From a bacterium (GTDB lineage Bacteria > Margulisbacteria > Marinamargulisbacteria > JABGVJ01), in NCBI GenBank assembly GCA_018646105.1, contig JABGVJ010000044.1, positions 1-37,441 of the forward strand: a DNA stretch of 37,441 nucleotides, given 5' to 3'. Below are positions 1-9,121 of this stretch, piece after piece. The notes below the pieces were generated by a model that saw nothing but the letters and a program-made list of their open reading frames with translations, was not told the DNA's origin and searched no databases. Within the stretch, counting starts at the first letter, position 1, and the number at the start of each line of letters is the position of its first letter. A program made the translations under genes and the position numbers.

Positions 1-3000
1 CCTTAATTCACGCAATAAGACCCTAAAAGATTCCGGAGTTCCCGGCTTAGCCAATGGCTTACCCTTAATAATGGCCTCATACGCTTTTGTTCTTCCTACC
101 AAATCATCTGATTTTATCGTCAACATCTCCTGTAATGTATGAGCTGCCCCATAAGCTTCTAACGCCCAAACTTCCATTTCACCAAATCTTTGGCCTCCAT
201 ATTGCGCTTTCCCGCCTAAAGGTTGTTGGGTTACCAACGAATATGGGCCTGTAGATCGTGCATGTATTTTATCATCAACCAAATGAATCAACTTCAAAAT
301 ATACATATATCCGGTCGTAACTTCTCGCTCAAAAAACTCCCCTGTTCTACCATCTCTTAAAGGCGTTTTACCTGATGGTTTAATCCATTCATAACCTAAA
401 ACTTTAGAAGCTTCTTTTAATTTGCCTTCTACGCCTTTTACTGTAGCATGATCATCAAAAGCTTCGTCAAATAACTGAGCCCGATAATTTTCTTTTAAAA
501 CATGAGAGGCCATTCCTAATAACATTTCAAATAACTGTCCTACATTCATTCTGGACGGAACTCCCAACGGATTTAAAACTATATCTATTGGTTGGCCGTT
601 AGGTAAAAATGGCATATCTTCTTCTGGTAAAATAGTTGATATGACGCCTTTATTTCCATGTCGCCCCGCCATCTTATCTCCAATAGAAATTTTTCTATAT
701 TGAGCTATATAAATCCTGACTATGTTATTAATACCTGGTGGCAGATCATCATTATTTTCTCTAGAAAAAACTCGTACGCCTATAACTTTACCGTATTCCC
801 CTGAAGAAACTTTTAAAGAAGTATCCTTCATATCACGCGCCTTGTCACCAAAAATAGCTCGTAATAATTTTTCTTCTGCTGGCGGCTCAGTTTCCCCTTT
901 AGGAGTTACTTTACCCACCAAAATAGCACCCGAACGCACAACTGCTCCCACTTTAATAATACCGTTTTCATCCAAATATTTTACAGCTTCTTCTGAAACA
1001 TTTGGAATCTCACGCGTAATTTCTTCTGGGCCTAATTTAGTAGCTCGCACATCTATTTCATATCTATGAATATGAATTGACGAAAAAATATCGTCTTTAA
1101 CTAACCTTTCAGAAATAACAAGCGCGTCTTCAAAATTATATCCCTCCCAAGGCATGAACGCTACCAAAATATTTCTACCTAAAGACAACTCACCGTCAGT
1201 TACCGAAGTTCCTTCCGCTATAACCTGTCCTTTTTCCACTTTTTCGCCAAGCTCCACATAAGGAGACTGATTTCTACAGGTATTTTGATTAGACCGCACA
1301 TACTTTTGTAAAATATAAACATCTTCTTCACCATTCTTCTGCTTAATAACGACTTCAGAAGCAGATACACTACTAACAACACCTGCATTCTTAGCTCTAG
1401 TCATAATACAAGAATCTCTAGCTATTACTTTTTCCATACCAGTTCCAACATAAGGCACCTCTTCATGCACCAATGGCACCGCCTGCCGTTGCATATTCGC
1501 CCCCATTAAAGCTCTATTTGCATCATCATGTTCTAAAAAAGGAATTAACCCACAACCAACCCCTAATAATTGATGTGGCGAAACACCTATATATTCAACC
1601 TCACTTGCATCAACATAAATAAATTCTTTATTACATCTAACAATAACCACATTTTCCTTGATTTTATTTTTTTCCACTGATATATCGTAAGGAGCTATTT
1701 TACAGTTATCCTCTAAATCAGCTGATAAATATTCCACCTCATCTGTCAATTGTTTGTTTTTCACTTTAATATAAGGCGTTTCTAAAAAACCAAATCTATT
1801 GACTTTCGCAAAAGTCGCCATCGGACCTATCAATCCAGCATTCGGGCCTTCTGGTGTTTCAATAGGACAAATTCTACCATAATGAGAAGAATGAATATCT
1901 CTAACTTCAAAACCAGCTCTTTCTTTGGTCAAGCCACCAGGTCCTAAAGCACTCAATCTTCTTTTATGCGCAATTTCTGCCACTGGATTTGTTTGATCCA
2001 TAAACTGAGATAACTGCGATGTCCCAAAAAAAGCTCGCATCACCGCTACAACAGGTCTAATATTAATCAATTGCTGTGGAGTAATCTTTTCGTTCGCCTT
2101 CAAGGTCATTTGCTCTCTAATTAAACGCTCCAACCTCGCCAACCCTATTCTAAATTGCTTTTGAAGTTGCTCTCCCACGCTTTTTATTCTTCTGTTTCCC
2201 AAATGATCTATATCGTCTAAACTGCCAGCCCCGTTAATAAGACCGATAAGATAATTTATAGCAAATATAATATCCTCTCCTGTCAAAACCAAAACATCTA
2301 AATCAACCTCTAATCCTAACTTTTTATTAATTTTATATCTTCCCACTGTGCTTAAATCATATTTTGTATTATCAAAAAACAAACTATTTAATAAAGTTTT
2401 AGCCCCATCCACAGAAACAGGATCACCTGGACGCAACTTCCTATAAACCTCTATTAAACATTCTTTTTTGGATTCAATCGGAGCTTTTTCAAATGTTTTC
2501 ATTAAAACACTTTTATCTCTACAATTTTTCAAAATATCATCTTGAGTATATCCTAATGCCCCTAAAAAAGTAGTTATCGGTAATTTTCGCAATTTATTAA
2601 TATGCGCATAAATAATATTATTAGAATCAGACTCTATCTCTAACCACGCACCTCTATTAGGAATCATTGTACAGATATAATTAGCAGTAACTTTATTAAG
2701 TCCTAATTTCTTACGAAAATAAATACCCGGAGATCTGATAAACTGGCTTACTATTACTCTTTCAGCACCATTAATCAAAAAAGTCCCTTTATCCGTCATC
2801 CTAGGGATATCACTCATAAAAATTTCTTGTTCTTTAACTTCCCCTGTTTCCGTATTAATTAATCGCACAGGCACTCGTAAAGAAGAAGAATAAGTAATTT
2901 CTTTTTGTAAACATTCTTCATAATTAGCTGTCGGAGCATCAAAATTATAGCCATCTAAAAACTCTAATTCATATTTCCCTCCAGCGCCTAAAATAGGAGA

Positions 3001-3150
3001 TATATTTTGCAATTCTTCTCTAATTCCTTCTTTAAAGAAATTATCAAAAGAGTTCAACTGCAACTCTATCAAATTCGGAACATCAACCAATTCCTTTCTA
3101 TCTGACTTATAAAAAAGTTCTCTTTTTCTTATATACTTATTTTTTTTCAC
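1..3150 (-). CDS. rpoB: RNA polymerase beta subunit, 3' end cut by window edge
   Basis: This is the catalytic beta subunit of RNA polymerase. The GTG start at 3150-3148 is preceded by GGAG with a 9-nt spacer, and the frame stays open for 1050 codons to the window edge. The N-terminus reads [13 protein letters not shown]. Residues 371-390 read [20 protein letters not shown], followed by [12 protein letters not shown], which is the rifampicin-binding cluster with the usual sensitive residues. The last visible residues, [15 protein letters not shown], match the conserved stretch close to the C-terminus of RpoB, so only a short tail is missing. It lies 125 nt downstream of rplL, behind a hairpin. 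rpoC presumably follows outside the window. Confidence 0.98.
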   Translation of the reverse strand, partial: MKKNKYIRKRELFYKSDRKELVDVPNLIELQLNSFDNFFKEGIREELQNISPILGAGGKYELEFLDGYNFDAPTANYEECLQKEITYSSSLRVPVRLINTETGEVKEQEIFMSDIPRMTDKGTFLINGAERVIVSQFIRSPGIYFRKKLGLNKVTANYICTMIPNRGAWLEIESDSNNIIYAHINKLRKLPITTFLGALGYTQDDILKNCRDKSVLMKTFEKAPIESKKECLIEVYRKLRPGDPVSVDGAKTLLNSLFFDNTKYDLSTVGRYKINKKLGLEVDLDVLVLTGEDIIFAINYLIGLINGAGSLDDIDHLGNRRIKSVGEQLQKQFRIGLARLERLIREQMTLKANEKITPQQLINIRPVVAVMRAFFGTSQLSQFMDQTNPVAEIAHKRRLSALGPGGLTKERAGFEVRDIHSSHYGRICPIETPEGPNAGLIGPMATFAKVNRFGFLETPYIKVKNKQLTDEVEYLSADLEDNCKIAPYDISVEKNKIKENVVIVRCNKEFIYVDASEVEYIGVSPHQLLGVGCGLIPFLEHDDANRALMGANMQRQAVPLVHEEVPYVGTGMEKVIARDSCIMTRAKNAGVVSSVSASEVVIKQKNGEEDVYILQKYVRSNQNTCRNQSPYVELGEKVEKGQVIAEGTSVTDGELSLGRNILVAFMPWEGYNFEDALVISERLVKDDIFSSIHIHRYEIDVRATKLGPEEITREIPNVSEEAVKYLDENGIIKVGAVVRSGAILVGKVTPKGETEPPAEEKLLRAIFGDKARDMKDTSLKVSSGEYGKVIGVRVFSRENNDDLPPGINNIVRIYIAQYRKISIGDKMAGRHGNKGVISTILPEEDMPFLPNGQPIDIVLNPLGVPSRMNVGQLFEMLLGMASHVLKENYRAQLFDEAFDDHATVKGVEGKLKEASKVLGYEWIKPSGKTPLRDGRTGEFFEREVTTGYMYILKLIHLVDDKIHARSTGPYSLVTQQPLGGKAQYGGQRFGEMEVWALEAYGAAHTLQEMLTIKSDDLVGRTKAYEAIIKGKPLAKPGTPESFRVLLRELR

Positions 3151-3218
3151 AGGTTATCACTCCAAATTTTATATACAAAACACACAAATAAACTTCAATG
3201 ATACAGATGCAAAACAAA

Positions 3219-3261
3219 CCTGAAGACAAAAAAAGAAAACTTTCCTCTTTTGATCTTCAGG
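3219..3261 (-). terminator. rplL-rpoB intergenic hairpin (attenuator or processing site)
   Basis: A perfect 8-bp outer stem, CCTGAAGA paired with TCTTCAGG, encloses an A/T-rich imperfect inner stem. On the minus strand it is followed by TTTGTTTTGC. It sits just after the rplL stop and about 70 nt before the rpoB start, where many bacteria have an attenuator or RNase III site that lowers rpoBC expression relative to the ribosomal protein genes. The poor U-tract suggests partial termination or processing rather than full termination. Confidence 0.6.
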
Positions 3262-3275
3262 TTCTAAACACTTAA

Positions 3276-3704
3276 CTACTTAACTTCTACTTTAGCGCCT
3301 TGCTCTTCTAAAGCCTTCTTGATTTTCTCAGCTTCTTCTTTTTCAATATTTTCTTTCACAGGCTTAGGTACATTATCTACCAAATCTTTAGCTTCTTTAA
3401 GACCTAACCCAGTTAACTCTCTTACAACTTTCAATACTGGTATTTTCTTATCTCCGCAACTAGTCAGAATAACGCTAACCGTACTAGCTTCTTCTGTTGC
3501 AGCCCCTTCTCCAGCAGCACCTCCAGCCACAGGCGCAGCAGCCATAGGCATTGCAGAAGCAGTAATCCCAAATCTATCTTCTGCTGCTTTAACTAATTTG
3601 CTTAGTCTTAAAACAGACATATTTTCAATCGTAGAAAGAATAGACTCTTCTTCTTTAGTCAATTCTTCTGCCTTTACTTCCACAGTCGTATTTTTACTTG
3701 TCAT
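3276..3704 (-). CDS. rplL: 50S ribosomal protein L7/L12
   Basis: L7/L12 forms the ribosomal stalk that recruits translation GTPases. The 142-residue protein has the N-terminal dimerisation helix ([21 protein letters not shown]), an Ala/Gly-rich hinge and the C-terminal domain with [18 protein letters not shown] and a KVEVK end. It carries about 14 extra N-terminal residues compared with E. coli L7/L12. The ATG at 3704 has a strong AGGAGG site and overlaps the end of rplJ by 11 nt, so translation of the two is probably coupled. Confidence 0.97.
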   Translation of the reverse strand: MTSKNTTVEVKAEELTKEEESILSTIENMSVLRLSKLVKAAEDRFGITASAMPMAAAPVAGGAAGEGAATEEASTVSVILTSCGDKKIPVLKVVRELTGLGLKEAKDLVDNVPKPVKENIEKEEAEKIKKALEEQGAKVEVK

Positions 3705-4233
3705 TTTTCTCCTCCTCTTCCTTTTTTATCTTTACAGAATTTAAAATTCTCAATAATCCTACTAACTGACTAGCTAACACAAAGCCAAATCTATTAATAG
3801 GAGAATTAACCACATTAAAAAACTTAGCAATCAAGTCTTTCTTCGAAGGTAAATCAGCTATTTCTTTTACTACATCTTTAGGTACTATTTGATTCTCTAA
3901 TATCGCTCCTTTAACCATATCTTTTTTATTATCTTTATTAAATTTAAATAAAGCCTTGCAAACTGCAGCCATATCACTCGTGATCGAAATCAACGCTGTT
4001 GGCCCCACAAAAAAACCTTTATCATCTATCGTTAAATCAGAAGTGGATCGACGTAACAAAGTGTTTTTATATACACAAACATCCGCATTAAACTGCCGCA
4101 TTTTTTTTCTAAAAGAAGTAAAATCCGTCACACTTATTCCTTTAAAATTAATAAAAATACTAAGCTCATTTTTTTTAAGCTTATCCTTAATTTGATCAAC
4201 TACTTTACTTTTTCGTTCTTTTACAGTTTCCAT
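3694..4233 (-). CDS. rplJ: 50S ribosomal protein L10
   Basis: L10 anchors L7/L12 dimers to the large subunit. Conserved blocks are visible: [22 protein letters not shown] near the start, the KNTLLRR segment, and FVGPTALI. Two ATGs lie six bases apart. AAGGGG is only 2 nt before the first (4239) but 8 nt before the second (4233), so I take the second, giving 179 residues. The C-terminus is rich in Lys and Glu and overlaps rplL. Only a short gap separates it from rplA, so the usual long L10 leader RNA is absent. Confidence 0.96.
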   Translation of the reverse strand: METVKERKSKVVDQIKDKLKKNELSIFINFKGISVTDFTSFRKKMRQFNADVCVYKNTLLRRSTSDLTIDDKGFFVGPTALISITSDMAAVCKALFKFNKDNKKDMVKGAILENQIVPKDVVKEIADLPSKKDLIAKFFNVVNSPINRFGFVLASQLVGLLRILNSVKIKKEEEEKNDK

Positions 4234-4256
4234 AAGCATAACCCCTTAATAATTAA

Positions 4257-4949
4257 TTACCATTTATCTTTTACTACTTCGAGATGCACCCCAGGCCCCA
4301 TGCTAGAACTCATAACTATTGACTTAAAATAAACTCCTTTAGAAGCACTCGGTTTAGCCTTCAAAACAGCATCATACACAACATTAAAATTTTCCAACAA
4401 ATGATCTTCCTCAAAAGATTTCTTGCCAATCTGCATATGTACCAAAGCACTTTTATCGTTCCTATATTCCACTTTACCTTTTTTGAATTCCTGCACAGTC
4501 TTTACTAAATCAGTAGTAACCGTGCCATTTTTAGGACTTGGCATCAATCCCTTTTGCCCTAAAAGACGCCCTACTTTACCTATCTTAGGCATCATTTCAG
4601 GAGAAGCAATTACTAAATCGAAATCAAACCACCCGCCCGCAATTTTAGCGACCAATTCTTCTGATCCCGCTTCATCTGCTCCAGCCTCTTTAGCGTCCGC
4701 AACCTTTTCCGGAGAAGTAATAACCACTATTTTCAACTTTTTACCTGTTCCATATGGCAAGCTCAAAGTCCCTCTAACCTGTTGATCCGCATGCCTAGGG
4801 TCAATACCTAAATTAAAACAAAGGTCTAGACTTTCATCAAACTCAGCATAAGCCAACTCCTTAACTAATTTTATGGCTTCTTTAGGCGAAAAAGTTTTTT
4901 GCAAATCTATATTTTCTATTTTCTGCAAATATTTCTTTCCTCTTTTCAT
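4257..4949 (-). CDS. rplA: 50S ribosomal protein L1
   Basis: L1 forms the mobile stalk near the E site and, in many bacteria, represses its own operon. The 230-residue protein has the standard length and landmarks: [20 protein letters not shown], the [18 protein letters not shown] loop, and the [12 protein letters not shown] signature near the end. Its ATG overlaps the rplK stop codon as ATGA, a typical coupled arrangement within the rplK-rplA-rplJ-rplL series. Confidence 0.98.
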   Translation of the reverse strand: MKRGKKYLQKIENIDLQKTFSPKEAIKLVKELAYAEFDESLDLCFNLGIDPRHADQQVRGTLSLPYGTGKKLKIVVITSPEKVADAKEAGADEAGSEELVAKIAGGWFDFDLVIASPEMMPKIGKVGRLLGQKGLMPSPKNGTVTTDLVKTVQEFKKGKVEYRNDKSALVHMQIGKKSFEEDHLLENFNVVYDAVLKAKPSASKGVYFKSIVMSSSMGPGVHLEVVKDKW

Positions 4950-5374
4950 TTACTCACCTCTATTCCCATACTTCTTGCTGAACCCTCAATTATTCTAACC
5001 GCTTCTTCTAAATTATTAGCATTCAAATCTGGCATTTTTATAGTTGCAATCTCTTCTAATTGCTGCTTATTTAACTTTTTTTCCAATTTTTCTCTTCCCG
5101 GGTTAGACGACCCCTTATCTACAGCTAAGGCCTTTCTGATCAAAATACTAGCCGGTGGGGTTTTCAATATAAAAGTAAAGCTCCTGTCCTCATAAATTGT
5201 TAATTCAACAGGAATGACCATACCGCCTTTATCTTTAGTCTGGTCATTATATGCTTTACAAAAATCCATAATATTAACGCCATGCTGGCCTAACGCCGGG
5301 CCAATTGGAGGAGCCGGAGTGGCCTTCCCCGCCGGGATTTGTAATTTAAGAGTTGTTTTTACTTTTTTAGCCAT
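4946..5374 (-). CDS. rplK: 50S ribosomal protein L11
   Basis: L11 belongs to the GTPase-associated centre and binds 23S rRNA with the thiostrepton-binding loop. The 142-residue sequence carries [19 protein letters not shown] and [17 protein letters not shown], both diagnostic. The C-terminus has the usual [14 protein letters not shown] segment. AGGCAGGAAAG lies upstream of the ATG at 5374. The gene follows nusG closely and overlaps rplA by 4 nt. Confidence 0.98.
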   Translation of the reverse strand: MAKKVKTTLKLQIPAGKATPAPPIGPALGQHGVNIMDFCKAYNDQTKDKGGMVIPVELTIYEDRSFTFILKTPPASILIRKALAVDKGSSNPGREKLEKKLNKQQLEEIATIKMPDLNANNLEEAVRIIEGSARSMGIEVSK

Positions 5375-5398
5375 AAAAATCTTTCCTGCCTTATAAAT

Positions 5399-6028
5399 TT
5401 ATTTAACTATTTTCTCAACTTGCTTAAAGTCTAACTCAACCGGAGTTTCTCTGCCAAATATAGATATCAATGATTTCAATTTACCTTTATCCGGACTAAT
5501 CTCTGAAATAGGCCCGCTATAACCTCTAAATGGTCCATCCACAATTTTGAGCACTTCACCAATTTCAAAATCCACTTCAATTGTTTTCGTTTTAACTTCT
5601 TTTGATTTTAATATTTTTAATATTTCTTCAGTTTTAACCGGTGTTGGCATATTTTTTGCCCCCACAAATTTAGCAACTCCCGTAACTCGCCTCACTATAT
5701 AACTCAACTCATCATCCATATCCGCTTGAATAAATACATACCCGGGATATTTTTTCACAACTCTTTCTACTCTTTTATTGTTCTTGATCTCTATTGTTTC
5801 TTCTTCAGGTATCAAAACCTCTAATATTTTATCTTCCAAATTATCCGCTTCTCTCAAATACTCTAATTTAGCCTTAACTTTATATTCCTGACTAGAATAA
5901 CACTGAAGGATATACCATTCACCCTTATCCTTTAACTTCTCTTTTGAATCCATATCAGTTGAATCCAGATCAAGCTCTTTTTCTTCCGTATTTTCTTCAA
6001 TAATATCTTGTTTCTCTTCTTTTGCCAT
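5399..6028 (-). CDS. nusG: Transcription termination/antitermination factor NusG
   Basis: NusG binds the RNA polymerase clamp and couples transcription to termination and translation. The NGN domain starts around residue 36 (GEWYILQCYSSQEYKVKAKL) and includes KKYPGYVFIQADMDDE. A KOW motif follows (VLKIVDGPFRGYSGPISEI), with the C-terminal FGRETPVELDFKQVEKI. The first ~35 residues are an acidic extension not needed for the family fold. The protein is 209 residues. Its position between secE and rplK is the conserved one. Confidence 0.97.
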   Translation of the reverse strand: MAKEEKQDIIEENTEEKELDLDSTDMDSKEKLKDKGEWYILQCYSSQEYKVKAKLEYLREADNLEDKILEVLIPEEETIEIKNNKRVERVVKKYPGYVFIQADMDDELSYIVRRVTGVAKFVGAKNMPTPVKTEEILKILKSKEVKTKTIEVDFEIGEVLKIVDGPFRGYSGPISEISPDKGKLKSLISIFGRETPVELDFKQVEKIVK

Positions 6029-6046
6029 TAAATTTCCCGTCTATTG

Positions 6047-6265
6047 CTAAATAGTTCTTAAAAAATTATTCTTTAGAATAAAAATAACTTTTCCAAAAAT
6101 AAAATCATTCGACATTACAAACAGAGTAAAAAAAAACATAATAAAAATTATCACCAATGTAGATGTTATGACGCTATTCTTTTGTGGCCACGTCACTTTT
6201 TTTATTTCAAATTTCAACTCATGAAAAAACTGTTTTAACTTTATATTTTCTTTTTTATTACTCAT
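6047..6265 (-). CDS. secE: Preprotein translocase subunit SecE
   Basis: SecE is the small clamp subunit of the SecYEG channel. I choose the ATG at 6265 (72 residues), because a longer reading would run into tRNA-Trp. The sequence has the conserved amphipathic helix and hinge (FFHELKFEIKKVTWPQKN) followed by one membrane segment (VITSTLVIIFIMFFFTLFV). This is the compact single-helix SecE typical of most bacteria outside the enterics. It lies between tRNA-Trp and nusG, the standard context. Confidence 0.94.
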   Translation of the reverse strand: MSNKKENIKLKQFFHELKFEIKKVTWPQKNSVITSTLVIIFIMFFFTLFVMSNDFIFGKVIFILKNNFLRTI

Positions 6266-6292
6266 CTTATACGCAAAACCTATTATTCCTTC

Positions 6293-6369
6293 TGGCAGGT
6301 CCGGTCGGATTCGAACCGACAACATTCGGTTTTGGAGACCGACGCTCTACCAATTGGAGCTACGGACCT
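6293..6369 (-). tRNA. trnW: tRNA-Trp (anticodon CCA)
   Basis: Read on the minus strand, the acceptor stem AGGTCCG pairs with CGGACCT. The D-arm is GCTCC...GGTAGAGC, the anticodon loop is CTCCAAA with anticodon CCA, and the T-arm contains GGTTCGAATCC. The discriminator base is G and CCA is encoded at 6295-6293. tRNA-Trp directly before secE-nusG is a common arrangement. Confidence 0.97.
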
Positions 6370-6377
6370 CTAAGTCC

Positions 6378-6527
6378 TTACTTAGTCTCCTTATGAACTG
6401 TATGTTCCTTACACCATTTACAATATTTTTTTAGTTCTATACGCTCTGTTGTGTTACGCTTATTCTTTTTAGTTGAATAATTTCTACGACCACATTCTTT
6501 ACATTCTAAAGTTACTAATACTATCAA
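6378..6527 (-). CDS. rpmG: 50S ribosomal protein L33 (TTG start)
   Basis: This 49-residue gene encodes L33, with sequence [17 protein letters not shown] and a [17 protein letters not shown] end. Two CxxC pairs (C9, C12, C36, C39) identify the zinc-binding form. The start is TTG at 6527-6525, preceded by AGAGGAATAAGG. No ATG exists in frame near the conserved N-terminus. It is squeezed between tRNA-Leu and tRNA-Trp, with 8 nt to the latter, and belongs to the same transcript as secE-nusG. Confidence 0.95.
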   Translation of the reverse strand: MIVLVTLECKECGRRNYSTKKNKRNTTERIELKKYCKWCKEHTVHKETK

Positions 6528-6605
6528 CCTTATTCCTCTTCTTACTATAGCCAAAATAAACTATGAAATTAGTGTAAATTGTTCATAAACATCTAAGAAC
6601 AAACA

Positions 6606-6634
6606 ATCTAACACATCACCACAATCCATGTCAA
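6606..6634 (-). promoter_or_regulatory. Possible internal promoter before rpmG
   Basis: TTGACA (perfect -35) is followed by a 17-nt spacer and TTAGAT, a poor -10. It lies between the tRNA-Leu 3' end and rpmG, and could give extra transcription of rpmG-trnW-secE-nusG once tRNA-Leu has been processed off. Confidence 0.35.
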
Positions 6635-6643
6635 CAAAGATTT

Positions 6644-6728
6644 TGGTGCGCGAGAAGGGACTTGAACCCCCACACCTTGCGGTACTAGATCCTAAGTCTA
6701 GCGCGTCTACCAATTCCGCCACTCGCGC
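6644..6728 (-). tRNA. trnL: tRNA-Leu (anticodon TAG)
   Basis: On the minus strand, acceptor GCGCGAG pairs with CTCGCGC. The anticodon stem CTAGA/TCTAG frames the loop CTTAGGA with anticodon TAG. A long variable arm (GTACCGCAAGGTGT), typical of class II tRNAs, and the T-arm GGTTCAAGTCC follow. The discriminator is A and CCA is encoded. It is the first gene after the promoter at 6751-6779. Confidence 0.97.
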
Positions 6729-6750
6729 AATCGTCACAAACAAATACAGA

Positions 6751-6779
6751 ATTATACCAATACTAATTTCACTTGTAAA
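6751..6779 (-). promoter_or_regulatory. Sigma-70-type promoter of the trnL-rpmG-trnW-secE-nusG-rpl-rpoB cluster
   Basis: TTTACA, a 17-nt spacer and TATAAT lie on the minus strand about 22 nt before the tRNA-Leu 5' end. This is one of the best promoter matches in the window and fits a strongly expressed stable-RNA/ribosomal operon. Confidence 0.75.
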
Positions 6780-6789
6780 CGCACTAAAA

Positions 6790-6836
6790 AATATAGAGGC
6801 AATATAGAGGTATTAGTATCTTCAAATAACTGAAGA
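6790..6836. repeat. Direct repeat plus inverted repeat between divergent promoters
   Basis: The sequence AATATAGAGG occurs twice (6790-6799 and 6801-6810) with one base between. It is followed by the perfect inverted repeat TCTTCA-N6-TGAAGA (6819-6836). They lie in the 190-nt gap between tRNA-Leu and the gene at 6923, between the two proposed promoters. They could be regulator sites; no known consensus is matched. Confidence 0.4.
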
Positions 6837-6848
6837 CATATAGCACTG

Positions 6849-6877
6849 TTGCTCAAAAACTAAAAAAACACTAAAAT
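6849..6877 (+). promoter_or_regulatory. Possible promoter for the small Cys/His gene and udg
   Basis: TTGCTC, a 17-nt spacer and TAAAAT lie about 45 nt before the ATG at 6923. The surroundings are so A/T-rich that other -10 candidates (for example TATATA near 6893) cannot be excluded. Confidence 0.35.
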
Positions 6878-6922
6878 AAACACTAAATTAGTATATATAA
6901 CATTATTAAAGGAGCAAAATAT

Positions 6923-7129
6923 ATGTCAAAAAAAAATCATCCTGAATGCGTTCACGGCCTCTTATGGAAAGCTTGTCATCTTTGTTATCAAAAAACTGAA
7001 AAAGAAATTTTAAGCGAGACAGCCCCAAAACATAAAAAGGACTCCGCCTGTAACTACCTCTTAATCGAAACAGAAGATGAAACAACAGAAATCGATACGG
7101 CGTATGATCTAGAAACTTCTGATTACTAA
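6923..7129 (+). CDS. Small Cys/His-rich protein, unknown function
   Basis: This 68-residue protein is not one I recognise. Near its N-terminus it has C9-x-H11, then C18-x-x-C21 (ECVHGLLWKACHLC), a spacing able to hold one zinc ion. The second half is acidic and Thr-rich. AAAGGAG lies a good distance before the ATG, so translation is well supported. It ends 4 nt before the uracil-DNA glycosylase gene, which has no clear SD of its own, so the two are probably translationally coupled. A role linked to DNA repair is only a guess from this position. Confidence 0.75.
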   Translation: MSKKNHPECVHGLLWKACHLCYQKTEKEILSETAPKHKKDSACNYLLIETEDETTEIDTAYDLETSDY

Positions 7130-7133
7130 TCTC

Positions 7134-7766
7134 ATGATTAATCTGGATACAAGCACTCCTTTTGATCAAATTTCATTAGCCGAAACCGCCCAAAAATGCC
7201 AGGAATGCTCACTTTGTCCTTTACATAAAACTCGTCACTGCACAGTTTTTGGATGTGGCCCAGAAAACGCCACTGTATTAGCCATCGGCGAAGCTCCCGG
7301 TCAAGAAGAAGATCTCAAAGGATTACCTTTTGTTGGCGAAGCCGGTTTATTATTAAGGAAAATATTTGCATCTGTAAATATCAATCCCGAAACCGAAATA
7401 TACATCACCAACCTTTTAAAATGCCGCCCACCAAGCAACCGCAAACCATTGCCCGAAGAAATAACCCAATGCCAAAATTATCTAATCAAACAAATACAAA
7501 CCATAAAACCCAAAATAATTATTCTCATTGGTTCTACTTCCCTAAAAGCTTTGTTAGATAAAACCTTATCCATCACCCAGACACGCGGAAACTGGCATCA
7601 AATCAAAGTCAATCATCTAAAAAGCCCCCTATATTTAATGCCGGTATTTCATCCTTCTTATCTACTGAAAAACCCTTCTAATAAAAAAGGTCTCCCAAAA
7701 TGGCTTACCTGGCAAGATTTCAAAGAAATAAAAGCAGCACTCGATTTTTATAAAAAGGAATTATAA
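7134..7766 (+). CDS. Uracil-DNA glycosylase, family 4 (Fe-S)
   Basis: This enzyme removes uracil from DNA to start base-excision repair. Visible motifs are GEAPGQEEDLKGLPFVGEAG (uracil pocket), NLLKCRPPSNRKP, and HPSYLLKNP near the end. Cysteines C25 and C28 (ECSLCPL), with the Cys of LLKCRPP and the Cys of ITQCQNYL, are spaced like the four [4Fe-4S] ligands of family 4 enzymes. The 210-residue length is normal. It follows the small Cys/His gene by 4 nt and precedes the M15-type gene by 1 nt. Confidence 0.95.
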   Translation: MINLDTSTPFDQISLAETAQKCQECSLCPLHKTRHCTVFGCGPENATVLAIGEAPGQEEDLKGLPFVGEAGLLLRKIFASVNINPETEIYITNLLKCRPPSNRKPLPEEITQCQNYLIKQIQTIKPKIIILIGSTSLKALLDKTLSITQTRGNWHQIKVNHLKSPLYLMPVFHPSYLLKNPSNKKGLPKWLTWQDFKEIKAALDFYKKEL

Positions 7767-7767
7767 T

Positions 7768-8220
7768 ATGCACAAAAATAATATGCACAAAAGAAACAAA
7801 AAAATATCCGAACATTTTTCTCAAAAAGATTTTAGTTGCAAATGCGGTAAATGTGATACGGAAATAAAAATAAGTTTAGGCCTCATCGGAGGGCTGGAAT
7901 TATTACGTAGTAAATGCAGAAAACACATTAACATCCTAAAAGGCTATACTTGTCCGGAATATTCCATAACTAAAAAAGATTTTCGTAAAAATTATCATTC
8001 GCTAGGTATAGCTGCTGATATAACAATCGATAATTTGAATTTAAAAGAAGCATTCAAACTTGCCGAAACCATACCAGAGTTCAAAGGAATTGGTCTAAAT
8101 TTATCTGAAAAACATATCCATATAGATACTAGAAAAGAAAAAAACAAAACATCCTGGATAACTCAAAATGGAAAAATTCTTGAACTAAATGAAGAAAATC
8201 TAAATCAATATTTGGAGTAA
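7768..8220 (+). CDS. M15-type peptidase (M15_3-like), no signal peptide
   Basis: The 150-residue protein resembles the M15_3 group of D-Ala-D-Ala carboxypeptidase/endolysin-like zinc peptidases. Seen in order: SEHFSQKDFSCKCGKC, GYTCPEYS, YHSLGIAADITID and HIHIDTR. H77, D84 and H118 are the expected zinc ligands. The Cys-rich start (C24, C26, C29) is usual for this group. There is no export signal, so it would act in the cytoplasm or need lysis or a holin to reach peptidoglycan. GGA lies 8-9 nt before the first ATG; a second ATG lies at 7783. It sits tightly between udg and xer. Confidence 0.8.
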   Translation: MHKNNMHKRNKKISEHFSQKDFSCKCGKCDTEIKISLGLIGGLELLRSKCRKHINILKGYTCPEYSITKKDFRKNYHSLGIAADITIDNLNLKEAFKLAETIPEFKGIGLNLSEKHIHIDTRKEKNKTSWITQNGKILELNEENLNQYLE

Positions 8221-8226
8221 TCAAAA

Positions 8227-9120
8227 TTGAGCAGCGACATTTCTAATTATGTAAATACTTATTTAAATTTTCTAAAATTAGAAAAAAATTATGCTTTTAA
8301 TACTATTAAAAGCTATAAAAAAGATCTTTCTATTTTTCAAGACTTTCTAAAACAACAATCTCTTTCTATTAATAAAATAGATTATCATTTATGTAGACAA
8401 TATTTATATTTTTTAGAAAAGCTAAATTATAGTCGCAAAACTATTTCCCGCAATATAGCCTCGCTTAGATCCTTTTGGAAATATTTGGCCCATAACAATA
8501 TCATCAGCAATAATCCATGGCTTTTTCTTTCAACACCTAAAATACCTAAAAAATTACCGATTGTCTTATATGAACAAGAAATAGAAAAAATATTTTCATG
8601 TTTTGATCTCTCTCATAATATTGACCGTCGAAATAGAGCTTTAATTGAATTACTATACAGTTCTGGTTTTCGTGTCAGCGAAATAACCCAATTAAATCTT
8701 AATGATTTAAACTTTTTTGAAAGGGAAATTTTAGTAAAAGGAAAAGGCAACAAAGAAAGAATTGTCGTTTTTGGCAAAATAGCCGAAAAATATCTTAAGC
8801 TATACTTACAAAACACACGCCATATTTGGGCGAAAAAAAACAACTCCGCCCTTTTTATTAATCAACAAGGATCTAGAATCACGCCTCGTACCGTACAACG
8901 TATAATTAAAAAAATAAAAAACCAAGCACATATTTCAAAACCCATTACACCACACACTTTTCGACACTCTTTTGCCACTGAATTATTAAATGGAGGCGCT
9001 AATCTAAAAATTGTACAAGAATTATTAGGACACAGCTCTCTTTCCACTACTCAAATCTATACCCATCTCACCCAAAAAAATCTCATAAAAACGTATAAAA
9101 TACATCATCCGAGGGCCTAA
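8227..9120 (+). CDS. xerD: Tyrosine recombinase, XerC/XerD type
   Basis: Xer recombinases resolve chromosome dimers at dif during division. The 297-residue protein has an N-terminal SAM-like core-binding domain (residues ~5-90) and a C-terminal catalytic domain. The catalytic set is visible: R149 (GFRVSE), K173 (KGKGNKE), H243 and R246 (HTFRHSFA), H269 (LLGHSS) and Y278 (IYTHL). The start is TTG at 8227, with GGAG about 10 nt upstream. Whether it is XerC or XerD cannot be settled; the length and the surrounding housekeeping genes argue against a phage integrase. Confidence 0.92.
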   Translation: MSSDISNYVNTYLNFLKLEKNYAFNTIKSYKKDLSIFQDFLKQQSLSINKIDYHLCRQYLYFLEKLNYSRKTISRNIASLRSFWKYLAHNNIISNNPWLFLSTPKIPKKLPIVLYEQEIEKIFSCFDLSHNIDRRNRALIELLYSSGFRVSEITQLNLNDLNFFEREILVKGKGNKERIVVFGKIAEKYLKLYLQNTRHIWAKKNNSALFINQQGSRITPRTVQRIIKKIKNQAHISKPITPHTFRHSFATELLNGGANLKIVQELLGHSSLSTTQIYTHLTQKNLIKTYKIHHPRA

Positions 9121-9121
9121 T

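Noticed and set aside
3319..3744. 141-codon plus-strand frame opposite rplL
   Set aside because: It is the complement of the conserved rplL gene, with no ribosome site or recognisable product.
6266..6325. N-terminal extension of SecE by 20 residues
   Set aside because: It would be encoded by the tRNA-Trp gene; the ATG at 6265 gives the normal SecE.
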